DNA from: Acanthosepion esculentum
Lineage: Eukaryota > Mollusca > Cephalopoda > Sepiida > Sepiidae
DNA: 64,000 nt
Direction of reading: 5' to 3'
NCBI GenBank assembly: GCA_964036315.1
Contig: OZ038496.1
Coordinates: forward strand, 15,182,423-15,246,422
A program made the translations under genes and the position numbers. The notes below the pieces were generated by a model that did not search any database, had not been told where the DNA came from, and was given only the letters and a program-made list of their open reading frames with translations. Each line of letters starts with the position of its first letter. Position 1 is the stretch's first letter. This document shows positions 9,708 through 19,962 of the stretch, one piece after another.

Positions 9708-9968
9708 GGTAGCTTTCAATATAATAAGAAATTTAAAAAAAAGGGGGGGGGGTAGCATTCAATACAATAAGAAATTTTTAAAAAGCGGGGTAGCTTTCAA
9801 TACAATAAGAATTTTTTTTAAAAAGGGGGGTAGCTTTCAATACAATAAGAAATTTTTAAAAAAGGGGAGTAGCTTTTAATACAATAAGAAATTTTTTTAA
9901 AAGGGGGGGGTAGCTTTCAATACAATAAGAAATTTTTTAAAAAGGGTAGCTTTCAATACAATAAGAAA
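9708..9968. repeat. Minisatellite, about 41-bp unit
   Basis: About six copies of a unit reading GGGGTAGCTTTCAATACAAT plus AAGAAATTTTTAAAAA. Copies differ mainly in the length of the T, A and G runs. Confidence 0.9.
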
Positions 9969-10376
9969 TTAAACAGTTTTGACTACCGTTAACCGGAAAT
10001 ACGGTCCTGGAGGAAGACAACGACTTAAATAAAGCAGTTGAATAAAAACGGAATTGATAAGCAAACATACATTACGATAACAAAGAATAAATTCAAGGAA
10101 AATCTAAGAATAACACCTAATAATTTAAATCAGATAACCTCGCCTATTATCGTGCTAGATCCGCTTTCAATAAGCAAATTATTCAACGTAATTACAATTC
10201 AGATAAAGTAGTAACGGTCATTCAATTATGACGATCTGATTGCTTAATGAGGCCTGAATTGGATCCGTCAAACTATTGTGATGAGATAGATATTTTAGTT
10301 AGTTAGGCTTCTTCATTGTAGTCAACTGTTTTATTCAAGTCGATGTCAATCTCCAGAACTTTGTACCCGATAAATA
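9969..10376. other. Unassigned DNA
   Basis: Nothing recognised on either strand. Confidence 0.4.
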
Positions 10377-10456
10377 TTAGGTTGGTGCAAAAATAATGTC
10401 GTTTTATATATATAAGTTGAACGTCAAAAAACGACATTATTTTTGCACCAACCTAA
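10377..10456 (+). mobile_element. 80-bp mariner-type MITE (copy 1)
   Basis: The unit begins TTAGGTTGGTGCAAAAATAA and ends with its reverse complement; about 30 bp at each end pair. A TA dinucleotide flanks each side (10375-10376 and 10457-10458), the target duplication of the Tc1/mariner superfamily. The end sequence strongly resembles the human MADE1/mariner terminus. A second 80-bp copy is at 60041-60120 in opposite orientation. No coding capacity. Confidence 0.92.
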
Positions 10457-10458
10457 TA

Positions 10459-11953
10459 GTAATCAAGCAAAACAAAAACAAAAAAAACACACTATTTGGA
10501 AAAGCACTTTTTTTCTTTTCCCCCATTTTTTTTTTTTTTTAGTAGACTATAAACAAATAAAATAAAACTACTTACTCGACCCATCGACCCGGTTTATTAT
10601 GGTATCCAAAAATTTGTTTCCGATGTTCTTACGTCCTTTTTGGTGAACTTTTGGCATGATTCTGGTATATTCCCAGGTGCGTTGTTGGGTAATAAAATTA
10701 TACGAAATCCGGGGTTATCAAAGATCCACTAAACCGGCCCCAATGAAATCCATTTTTTAATGTGAAAAAGAAAAAAAATCTCTATTTACCTCGCTCAAGA
10801 GACCAATCTTTTAATAAGGTTAAAAATCCAATTAAACGATTTTTTTATGCAAGGAAATTGGTACGATTTACAATCGATATCTGACAATTATTACAGCATT
10901 TATTTCTCACTTTCTTTACTCTTAAAAAACTAATGATTAACTCCCAATGTATGCTCTCAGTCTATCTATCTAGCTATCTATTTCTTTTAAATCGTTTTTA
11001 ATCGTTTTGATGCATGGAACGGTCGTTTGGTAAGGGGTGAGGCTTTTTTGCCGGTGTGGTTAAACGTGACGGAGAAGAGAAAGAAAGAAAGAAACACAAG
11101 AGTTACGTCGCTACAAGTCGGGTGTTCTTCCCTCTTCGTAACTTCATTGTGAAAAAAAAAATTATAGAGATGAAAAGCAAAGTCAGTTTCTATTTTTAAA
11201 AACTAACTCCAATAGCACGCGTGCTGTGCTGGATGAAAGTAAAGATGGTGTATCTTTTTACGTCAAACAACAAGATTCACCGGGCGGCAGATGACGGCTG
11301 CTAAACTCGCAAGAATGAAATAAAACAAAATAAAAAAAATCACTTATTCATTTTCCCTCTTTGTTATTACCCCTGCAAATATTAGAATCTTGACTGTTTT
11401 AGATTTTAAAATTATAACACATTGCTGATATTTGTTTACTTGCAACAATGACTGTATTTAACTGGTGCGCTGTCGTCTCCTTTCTCTTACGTATGCGCTC
11501 AAATCGACCTGGCAGTGTTTCGAACCCCCGTTAAAGACTTGTAATACAAGATACCATCTGTTGTGGGGCGCGATTGATGGGACTGGGTGGGGAGTAAATG
11601 TTACGTGTGTTGAAGCAGAAAATAGCCGGGTGGCTTAAAAAATCACGTGGATGGTTTACTTTCATTGTTTTAGTTACTTCTGATAAACGCCATACTACGG
11701 TCGTCTTTGTAATAATGTCTTTGTGTTATTGCCCCTGGTGGGGATTTTTTTTTCTTTTTCTTTACTTTTTTTAAGTCTTTTTTTTTAATTTAAGGACAAA
11801 AAAGCACAAAAATAATATGAAATGTTATTTAACGCTCAGTGAACAAATGATGAGCTGTCGCGTGGCAAAATGAATTTTAGACAAATACATAAACGCACGG
11901 GCATAAACACTAGTGGTACGCCTACATACATACACTTTAAATGTGTTAATGTT
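10459..11953. other. Unassigned 1.5-kb stretch
   Basis: No coding frame, inverted repeat or known element could be supported. Composition is less repetitive than the neighbouring DNA, with poly-T runs at 10505-10545 and 11740-11790. If the window holds host regulatory DNA, this is one of the better places to look, but nothing positive was seen. Confidence 0.4.
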
Positions 11954-12350
11954 TACGTATGATTAATATTGGCGGATAATAGTAGCGTATAAATTCCTCC
12001 TTGGAGGGATTTATAACGCATGACTTATCACCTCTCAGTTGCGTCTCTGTCTTTGAGCAGAGTGCGCTCAGGAGCTTCTCTGTCAAAGGACAGAGGGACA
12101 ACTGAGAAAATTATACTAAGAGGTGCCCAGCCCTGAGGAACAGCTGCCCGAGGCCGCGCTCTCTGATGGCACCAGAGACAGGGATCGGTGCTCGCACCGA
12201 GGCCAGCGCAACCGACAGTTACGGGGACTGTGGGCAATTTTTGTCTCTTACCCGGGTGTACGCTCTCGGGTACCCACTTTAAAAAAGACCTTGTGTCACA
12301 TCTCGTCCTAGTTTAACGAGTAAATACCGCGTATGATTAATATTGGTGGT
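11954..12350 (+). repeat. Single diverged relative of the 236-bp LTR monomer
   Basis: A 17-bp direct repeat CGTATGATTAATATTGG lies at 11955 and 12333. Inside, TCTTTGAGCAGAG (12050 region), GGGCAATTTTTG, then CTCTCGGGTACCCACTTTAA, CCTTGTGTCACATCT and GAGTAAATACCG match the monomer of the 50.4-53.0 kb array in order. The unit is packed with hairpins: TATAAATTCCTCC/GGAGGGATTTATA, CTCAGTTG/CAACTGAG, CGGTG/CACCG and TCTCTG/CAGAGA. No protein is credible here. Confidence 0.7.
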
Positions 12351-12790
12351 CCTGATCTGACGGCTCGGCTTCAGTCACCGCCGTAAGGTCGCCTCTCTCT
12401 GCATATTCTATAAATACTTTCATGGTAAGTATCGGGTGAGTTCTTCACTGTGGTACCTAGACCTTTTTTGAAGTTAAGTGCAGTACTAGACTGGCGTCGA
12501 GATCTCGTCAATTCATAGTTGAATTGGCTAGATGTAACTGTAAATTCTATGCTAACAGTTTCTTTTCTCGCACTTCTCGCTTGTTGAACTCCCTTCCGGC
12601 TCCATGCTTCCCAGCCAACTTTAATCTGCAGAAATTTAAATACAACGTCAATCGCTATCTGTTGTCCTACTGATTACTCTTTCCTCTTTCCGCTCATTAT
12701 TAATGTTTCTGACCCTAATTCTACCACACCCTTGTGTCTTAGTGGCATTACTGCCTTGCATGGGTTGATAATGGTTTAAAAATCACGCTA
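12351..12790 (+). pseudogene. LINE family A, 3' fragment
   Basis: Degenerate end of a non-LTR retrotransposon ORF2: GGTCCTGATCTGACGGCTCG matches the GPDL(T/S)SRLQS region of better copies, and later NSLPAPCFPANFNL and a stop after LLSY. The 3' tail CCTTGTGTCTTAGTGG, then a CCTTGCATGGG block, is the family tail seen at more than ten sites in the window. It leads into a microsatellite. Confidence 0.8.
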
Positions 12791-12808
12791 AAAAGCCTTA
12801 TATAAACG

Positions 12809-12827
12809 CGCGCGCGCACACACACAC

Positions 12828-12893
<66 letters not shown>
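12809..12893. repeat. (CG)n-(CA)n-(TA)n compound microsatellite
   Basis: Follows the LINE family A tail. Alternating purine-pyrimidine throughout. Confidence 0.95.
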
Positions 12894-12895
<2 letters not shown>

Positions 12896-13002
12896 CATAT
12901 CTTCATTCAAACATTTCATTGAATAATATAGACACATTGTATCTACTTATTTTTAAACTGATTCTTTCCTGTTGTCTAATCACTTTCCTGATGTTAAGAT
13001 GA

Positions 13003-13172
13003 AATTCAGCAAGGTAAGCGCCGTAGTTTTTGTTAACCCAAGTAATTTCGATCTTTTCCAGGATCATCTTCAGGGACAAACAGTCTTTCTAATTCACCCC
13101 TGAAGATGATCCTGGAAAAGATCGAAAGTACTTGGGTTAACAAAAACTACGGCGCTTACCTTGCTGAATTTA
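13003..13172. repeat. Near-perfect 170-bp palindrome
   Basis: Left arm about 13003-13079 and right arm about 13094-13172 are almost exact complements with a spacer of about 14 bp. Blocks AGCAAGGTAAGCGCCGTAG, TTGTTAACCCAAGTA and CCAGGATCATCTTCAGGG on the left have their complements on the right. No coding frame. Confidence 0.92.
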
Positions 13173-13564
13173 GAATAATTGTACCTGCGATAAAATCGAC
13201 ATTCTGTTGTGATGGTGATTTTTTGAAAAAGCACGCGACCGCGCCGCTCTGCAATTATCTTTAAATAATAATTTTATGTATTTTATATATAATTGCGTAT
13301 TCGGACAACAATCGCTCTAAGTTTCATGACAGACGACAGACAAAGTACTGCGATTAAGCTTGTTATTCAATTTTTCTTATGTTTGAACAAGTGTTTTCTT
13401 TTCTGGACACAGAGTGGGTAGAAACTGCCCAAATGTTCTGTAATTCCGAGCGCTTCGGATATACTTTTAGGCATTATCAAGGATGATTTTATTTTTACTT
13501 TTTAACTGGATGTATGGGTTGTGTGTATGTATCTAGAGTTATAGGGATGTTTTATTTTCCAAAC

Positions 13565-14840
13565 ACCGTCAGCACATTGTGACTGTGTTCATAGATAATA
13601 TTATTGAGTGTTGGCTTTTTCTTTTTTATTATTAAGAATTCCATTATTTTTCATCTTTTTTACATGTGGATGAGGTTACTATGCATGTATTTTCTACTAG
13701 TATGTTTTGGATGGTGTCTGATAAGTTTGTGTGTGTGTTTAAATGGGTTCTGTTGGAGTTGTGGTCAGATAGGTGTAATGTAACTCATCTGGATAGGCAT
13801 GTAGTAGTGTGACCAATGTAATTATTTATGAGTTCACTTTGATCAGGAACACATTTCCTTAAAGGGCATTTGAACTCATAAATAATGTTTGTTCTTTATA
13901 GTTTTGATTTTGCAGGTGTGTTGTTATTTTTGAGGATAAAGTTAGCTGTTTTAAATTTTTTGTAATAGATAATTAATTTGATTTTTTAGTTCGGGTCAAC
14001 TGGGGTAGTGTATTTCTTTATGATATTTCTAAGTTAAGATTCATCTTTATAGTTGACGTGCATTTGTCTTTTGTAGAATGTTATTTTTATCTGTGTGTTC
14101 AGTATCGTTATTATTTGCTTTGGAAAGAAATAGTCTAATCTGGTGGTCGATGAGGTGGTTAAGAAAACTATTGTTAACTACTGTCTGTTTTGCATTGCTG
14201 AGTTCTTTAAAGAAAATTAGACGAGAGGATGAATTCTCGTGCGCTCTCTTTAGGAAATTTTTTTATCACAACTATTTTGTATCTGAGTGGGCATTCACGC
14301 TTAAAATTAAGGTGGCAAGAGTTTCTGCTAGTGGGTTTTTATACAATGAGATGGTAAAAGTATTGTTACTATATTCTACGAGAACGTCTAAGAATAGGAG
14401 TTTATTTTTCGTAGGTAAAGTTAAGGACAGAGTTTTTTCAAATGTGATTTTGAAAGTATCTATTTCTTTTATGTTTTTCGTTAAAATAATGTAATAATTG
14501 GAGAAACACGAGCCGAGCGGATTTCCCCTACTAATACCATTAATTTGGTTGTAGATGTTGCCATTATGGTCGTAGAAAGGGTCTTTGGTTGTGCATACAT
14601 GTAATAATGTTTTCAAGATATTTGCTTTGATGGATGAAGGTGGGATAGAATTATTTGTGTACACAGAGTTAAGGATTATATCAATGGTTTGATCAATGGG
14701 GAAGTCTGTGAATATTTTTTTCACCGTCAAATGATGCTAAGATACCTTCAGTCGGTTTTGTACTTTTAGAATATGGAGGAATTCGTGGGTAGATGTGATG
14801 CTGTAATTGGTTGTTAGGTATGGGGCAATGATGGTCTTTA
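13565..14840 (-). pseudogene. Penelope-like retroelement (RT plus GIY-YIG endonuclease), degenerate
   Basis: The minus-strand frame at 14730-14272 carries reverse transcriptase blocks IFTDFPIDQTIDIILNS, INGISRGNPLGSCFSNYY and LLFLDVLVEYSNNTF. The segment that should hold the catalytic Y-x-DD between SNYY and ILTKNIKEID is deleted. Further down, 13880-13644 reads YEFKCPLRKC, NNYIGHTTTCLSR (the YIG of the GIY-YIG nuclease), one stop, then LHLSDHNSNRTHLNTHTNL and NILVENTCIV, the C-terminal part of the Penelope endonuclease. Upstream, PRIPPYSKSTKPTEGIL is also of this family. Inactive. Confidence 0.85.
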
Positions 14841-14844
14841 ACAA

Positions 14845-14847
<3 letters not shown>

Positions 14848-14907
<60 letters not shown>
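14848..14907. repeat. (TA)n microsatellite
   Basis: Uninterrupted TA tract between the Penelope-like ORF and a hammerhead motif. Confidence 0.95.
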
Positions 14908-14911
<4 letters not shown>

Positions 14912-14970
14912 GCACATTGCTGATGAGTCCCAAAAAGGACGAAATGCCCGTCCTCTGCTTTTCTGCATGT
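14908..14970 (+). ncRNA. Hammerhead ribozyme motif, Penelope type, possibly degenerate
   Basis: CTGATGA (14920-14926), stem II GTCC/GGAC with loop CAAAAA, GAAA (14941-14944), very short stem III, and GTC at 14950-14952. This compact core is what Penelope-like elements carry in their terminal repeats. Distal stem I pairs ACATGCA (14908-14914) with TGCATGT (14964-14970), but only the first pair next to the core forms, leaving a large internal loop. It is on the strand opposite to the adjacent Penelope-like ORF. Confidence 0.7.
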
Positions 14971-15018
14971 GTGTGTGTAGAGGATTCTAGGTCTAGACAT
15001 GATGAATTATTGTGAAAA

Positions 15019-15046
15019 TATATATATATATATATTTATATGTAAA

Positions 15047-15081
<35 letters not shown>

Positions 15082-15220
15082 ATTTTTTATATACATTATT
15101 TATATATTATATATGCGCGGTACTTATTGGAAAGCGCTCAATATCAGTGATAGAGCTAACATATTTAGTTGGATTGGTGAGAGTTTGTGACCCTGGGTTT
15201 CACGCTATTTGCGATCGTCA

Positions 15221-15291
<71 letters not shown>
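15019..15291. repeat. TA and CA microsatellite cluster
   Basis: TA tracts at about 15019-15036 and 15052-15078, then a CA tract at about 15221-15271 that passes into TA to about 15291. Confidence 0.9.
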
Positions 15292-15315
15292 TTATATCGT
15301 GTAACTAGCGTATCG

Positions 15316-15440
15316 TTCGACCCTCAAATTCTCACTTATAAAAAATGATTTTATCATGTATCTCATGTATCATGCGAGTTCCTTTTTTGAGAGACCAAAT
15401 TACAATAGACTATAGTCTTTTCCTCTCTCTCTCTCTTTAT
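15316..15440. repeat. Direct repeat pair, left copy
   Basis: The sequence from CGACCCTCAAATTCTCAC to GAGAGACCAAATTACAATAG and the following CT run repeats at 15783-15905 with a few substitutions. Function unknown. Confidence 0.8.
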
Positions 15441-15782
15441 CCCATCTTCTATTTAAATAAGTTTAAAAAGCAAAAGAGAATGATAAAAGTATCGTTAGTA
15501 ACGCTATACTCGTTGCGTAAAGGCGTACAGCCATAAACAACCGAACGAGAAACAACTAAACATCATATAAAAGTAAACCATGAAAAAGATGCATATTCGC
15601 TTTTTTGTATTTCATAATAATACGATATGTGAATATTACATGCATTATTATTGGATACAATTAAGTAAAACATCAGTGATATCAAAATCATGCTTATTTT
15701 AAATACTGATTTAGTTTTTGATTACAGCAAATATATATAGTAAAATACGGCGGCGAAAAACTGTTTATCGATCTCGCGTATC

Positions 15783-15900
15783 GTGCGACCCCCACATTTT
15801 CGCTTATAAAAATGATTTTATTATGTATCTCGTGTATCATGCTAGTTCCTTTTTTGAGAGACCAAATTACAATAGACTACCTCTCTCTCTCTCCCCCCCT

Positions 15901-15932
<32 letters not shown>

Positions 15933-15935
15933 CTA
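15783..15935. repeat. Direct repeat pair, right copy, with CT tract
   Basis: Second copy of the block at 15316-15440, again ending in a pyrimidine run (CT then TATC repeats). Confidence 0.8.
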
Positions 15936-15956
15936 TCGGGGGCTTTTAACACAATA

Positions 15957-16115
15957 CGCAATAGAAGTGTGTATGAGTGGATTGAGAAGTTTAAAAGTGG
16001 CCGGCCAAGCCTGACGCACGAAGAAGAAGCAAGACGCCCGGCAACTTCCAGCACTGACGAGAAGATTCATCAGATGGTAATGGCAAGCCGGCTAGTTATC
16101 ATCGATGAGATAGCA
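15957..16115 (+). pseudogene. Mariner transposase DNA-binding-domain fragment
   Basis: The frame reads RSVYEWIEKFKSGRPSLTHE, then EARRPATSSTDEKIHQMVMA and IIDEIAC. This is the second helix-turn-helix of a mariner (Mos1-like) transposase. Neither the start nor the catalytic domain is present, and a LINE fragment follows directly. Confidence 0.85.
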
Positions 16116-16129
16116 TGTTTTTATCTGCA

Positions 16130-16545
16130 GGTTTAGATCACTGCTTTTGGTTCCTACGGCCCTAACATATCTTCCCTCTGTCTTTTCTATAATTTTTTTT
16201 TATGGTAATTCTTCTGATAAACTTCCGGTTATAGCACCTAGATTTTATGAATTTAAGCGCAGTACTAGATTGGCAGATAGGTCTCATCATTTTACAGTTG
16301 AAATGGCTAGATGTAGCCATATGTTCTATGTTAAAAGTTTCTTCTATCGCAATTCTCGCTTGTAGATCTGTCATCTTGCTTCCTAATCAACTTTGATCTT
16401 CAAAAATTTAAATGCGATGTCAATCATTATCTCTTGTTCTTTTATTGTTCTCTCTCCTTAATAGTGTTTTTTCTCATATTCTCTAACACTCAGTAACCCC
16501 TTGCGTCCTAGTGGCTTTATTCCCTTGTTTGGGGGGAAATGATTT
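16130..16545 (+). pseudogene. LINE family A, 3' fragment
   Basis: Degenerate ORF2 end with FYEFKRSTRLADRSHHFTVE, then SFFYRNSRL and a stop, then NFDLQKFKCDVN. The tail ACCCCTTGCGTCCTAGTGGC is the family A 3' tail. Confidence 0.8.
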
Positions 16546-16640
16546 TAAAATAATGATATCGTGGGCACATGTGTGTATGTGTTGGTGTAGTAATGCATTT
16601 TTGGAATAAACGTGCAATAGGTTCTGGAGCCTCTTAATGT

Positions 16641-16646
<6 letters not shown>

Positions 16647-16716
<70 letters not shown>
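16647..16716. repeat. (CA)n-(TA)n microsatellite
   Basis: CA then TA, separated by about 100 bp from the LINE tail. Confidence 0.95.
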
Positions 16717-16718
<2 letters not shown>

Positions 16719-16802
16719 TCTAGGATTAGTGTATACGGGATAAATTCCAATAACCAACAATTACTATTCTTAAAAGAGTGCTCAATACAGAGTAGAGCAA
16801 AT

Positions 16803-18821
16803 ATAATTATTTATTTCAAAATTATAACATAAATATGTTATAAGATCACTACAAAAATAGCCATTTTATTTCAACACTTCTGGTGTCTTATCAAGTGATG
16901 ATGTTGAATGTAGAATAAAGGATTTTAAAAGATTCAAATTAGTTAACCATCCCTCGCAAGAGGAAACGCTATTACATAAGCTGGAATGACCAATCAAAAT
17001 ACAAGTATACGGGAATTCAAAAAACTTGACAACGAAGTATGGTTATAATAACTATTGTGCAATTGTAGGAATCCAAATAATTGTCCACTACACAATAATT
17101 GTTTGAGTAGTTCTGTGGTTTATCTTAGTACAATCTCTACACTAGAAAACCCAAACATCATTTTTTTTTATATTGGTAGCACCATGAATCCATTCAAGTA
17201 ACGTTGGCGGGGGCATATACAATCTTTTAATAGCAGTAATTATAAGTACATGACTTCATTATCCAAGTATTTTTGGAATCTAAAAGAAAAGAATAAAACA
17301 TCTACTGTTAAATAGAAATTAATCAGGAAATCCCGAACATCCCTATATGCCCCGTGTTATCTACGTCTTAACGAAAAATTGAAATAATTAGATTTAAAAA
17401 TAAGAACTATCTCTTAAATCAAAGATATGAACTAACCGTTAACTGCAAACACCGTTATAAATTTAACTTATTACAGGTGTTGTAATACTTTGAATGATAA
17501 TGATATGTCACTGTAAATTTATATTTGGTTTGTTTACTTTTTTACCTTGCTGTGTGGGTTGATATATTTATGCTTGCTTCTGTATGTGTATATGTGCATA
17601 TGCGTATATGTATGTGTGTATATGTGTAGATATATATATATATGCGTATGTGTGTATGCGTGTATATGTATATATGTGGTTATATGGTTGTCTATAGGTA
17701 GGCTTTTCTGTGCTTCTGTCTGTAGTGAAGAATGTGTGTACACTGTACACATATATCTGTAGGTAGTTTTTATTTTCTTTCACCTAATGTACAGTAGAGC
17801 GTATACAGACATATATAAAATATATATTTTTATATATATATTTGTGTGTTTGGAATTTTCGTTTTTATATATTAGATGATGTTATTTTTATACGTATATA
17901 TCTGTTTTAATGTCCTTTCTTCTCCTATTGTTTGTTTCTCTGATCTATTAGACCATTTTTATCTATGTATAAGTTATATTTTAATAAGTGGTTAGAATTC
18001 GTTTAATAACACTTTCAATGTTGAATATTTCTTGATTGTTGTATCGGAGTGTCTATGTCAATGTATGTGGGTGTATGTACGTGTCTTTATCAGTGTCTAT
18101 GTGTATGGTAACTTGCATGCACATTGAATTGTGTATGTATGTGTTTTTTTTTTGTTTTGTTTTTTGTAAAGTGTCGTGGAGATATTTCCTGTCTCGTCAC
18201 TTTTTTTGTGTGTATATATCTAAATATGTCTGCCTGCTTATGTATTATAATCTGATTGTGTATGTATTGTCTTTCGCAAGATGTCATCATCCTCTGCCCC
18301 TACTTAGAATTCAAATGTATCCATGTTGTCATGAAGTTAAGAGCAGTCGTTTATTCCAACTTAATTTCAATCAAAACAAAATAAATAGAATAACATATGT
18401 ATTTTTCTTTTTTCCTCAGTAATTTTATAATTTTAAACTTAATAGAGATTACATTTAGATTTTAAAATGGGTAATTTTTCATTTTAATTTCAAATTTTAT
18501 CGTATAATTTAATACTTATTAGTTAGAATAAATTCTATTTTGGTATAAACCCAACTTCAAAGCATTTAATAGCTATTATAACCTTACTTCGTTGTCAAGT
18601 TTTTTGAATTCCCGTATACTTGTATTTTGATTGGTCAGTCCAGCTTATGTAACAGCATTTCCCCTTGCGAGGGGTGGTTAATTAATTTGAATCTTTTAAA
18701 ATCCTTTATTCTACATTCAACATCATCACTTGATAAGACACTAGAGGTGTTGAAATAAAATGGCTATTTTTGTAGTGATTTTATAACATATTTATGTTAT
18801 AATTTTCAAATAAATAATTAT
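16803..18821. mobile_element. 2.0-kb element with about 250-bp inverted arms
   Basis: Left arm 16803-17056 and right arm 18570-18821 are inverted copies with about 95 percent identity by eye. Both carry AATAGCCATTTTATTTCAAC, AAGTGATGATGTTGAATGT, CCAATCAAAATACAAGTATA and AACTTGACAACGAAGTA or complements. The 1.5-kb interior has no recognisable coding domain and includes a TATG-rich stretch at 17580-17690. The structure suggests a non-autonomous DNA transposon or fold-back element. No convincing target duplication was found. Confidence 0.75.
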
Positions 18822-18841
18822 ATATATATATATATATATAT

Positions 18842-18967
18842 AACTATGAACGTAAAGAGCCAGGAAAACCTACCTAGGTTTCACCTACGCGGATCGGCCA
18901 GCGTACCCTGACGATCCGCGTAGGTGAAACTTAGGTAGGTTTTCCTGACACTTTAGGTTCATAGTTA
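18842..18967. repeat. 126-bp hairpin palindrome
   Basis: Left AACTATGAACGTAAAGAGCC through GTTTCACCTACGCGGATCG; right is its complement through to CATAGTT at about 18967. Arms are about 55 bp with three or four mismatches, and the spacer is about 15 bp. Confidence 0.92.
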
Positions 18968-19179
18968 GATTTGCTCGACTTAGTGTATTGGGCACTTTAC
19001 TTAGTTACTTTTGATTTACTCGTTTTTGGAGGTTTTTTTCTTTGAACTATGAGCTTGGATTCTGGACTATTGTTTTCGCCTGAATTACATGTTCTTAGTT
19101 CTTTCTTTTTTATCCTTGGGTATTGGTTTGTTCATTTACAAGCCAAAACACCTAAGGTTTTTCCAGACGAGTATAATTA

Positions 19180-19181
<2 letters not shown>

Positions 19182-19264
<83 letters not shown>
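19182..19264. repeat. (TA)n-(TG)n microsatellite
   Basis: TA tract passing into TG. Confidence 0.95.
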
Positions 19265-19267
<3 letters not shown>

Positions 19268-19962
19268 ACATGCTGAAAATGGTATCTATACAAACGCCTA
19301 CTCAGGCAGAATGTGGCACAAGGCCAAGATTCAAGTGGGGGACCAGGCGTACATGGGAGCAGAAGCGAAAAATAGTCAATCCCCTTCGGCATTTCCTCTT
19401 TTGGGAGTCGTGTCAGGCGCCAGCAATTAACCCTAGCTCCTTCCCGAAGGAGAGGTATTCTCTGGGTAGACGAGCTCTGTGGGAGTGGAATTAACTAGCA
19501 CAAAATGTGCCTCAAAGCCAAAGGGGCCGACCAAAAAAGGAATGATCTGAAGCAATGAAACATACAAGTAATTCTCCAAAGTATCCACCATTTTGCAACA
19601 TCGTTACCCAAATGTCTTTAAGCCTTTTCAAACACTTCTGGGCAAACATGGAACGTTGTACCCGCAATAAGATGGAGTGTTAAAAGGATGTTTGTTTTTT
19701 CTCACTGACACAGCTATTATATTACAACCTTCACTCTTCGGCAATGTTTGTTGTTTTAACAAGCGACTGTTTTCATTGTGATAAAACCTAAACATATGAA
19801 AGTGAATTATTACATTTTCTTTGTTCATATGAATTTACAAAAGAAATAATAAGCCGTATTTTTTATATTGTTTATTCGAATGGTTGGCAAAACATCAGCT
19901 AATTACCGAATGATTCAAACGTTATAAAATGGTAAATAACGAGGATTTGCTTATAATTCTTT
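19265..19962. other. Unassigned DNA
   Basis: Less AT-rich at 19265-19500 with small hairpins (CTCCTTCCCGAAGGAG, AGAGGTATTCTCT). The short open frames do not resemble a family I know. Confidence 0.4.

Noticed and set aside
12028..12311. Overlapping frames on both strands in the GC-richer patch
   Set aside because: The patch is the diverged LTR monomer full of hairpins; frames on both strands follow from self-complementarity.
13819..13890. Inverted repeat ATTATTTATGAGTTCA / TGAACTCATAAATAAT as a separate element
   Set aside because: Both arms lie within the coding sequence of the Penelope-like endonuclease (readings YEFKCP and ELINNYIG); coincidence or local conversion is simpler.
14078..14494. 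A 138-codon plus-strand frame
   Set aside because: It is antisense to the Penelope-like reverse transcriptase, whose minus-strand reading has family motifs.
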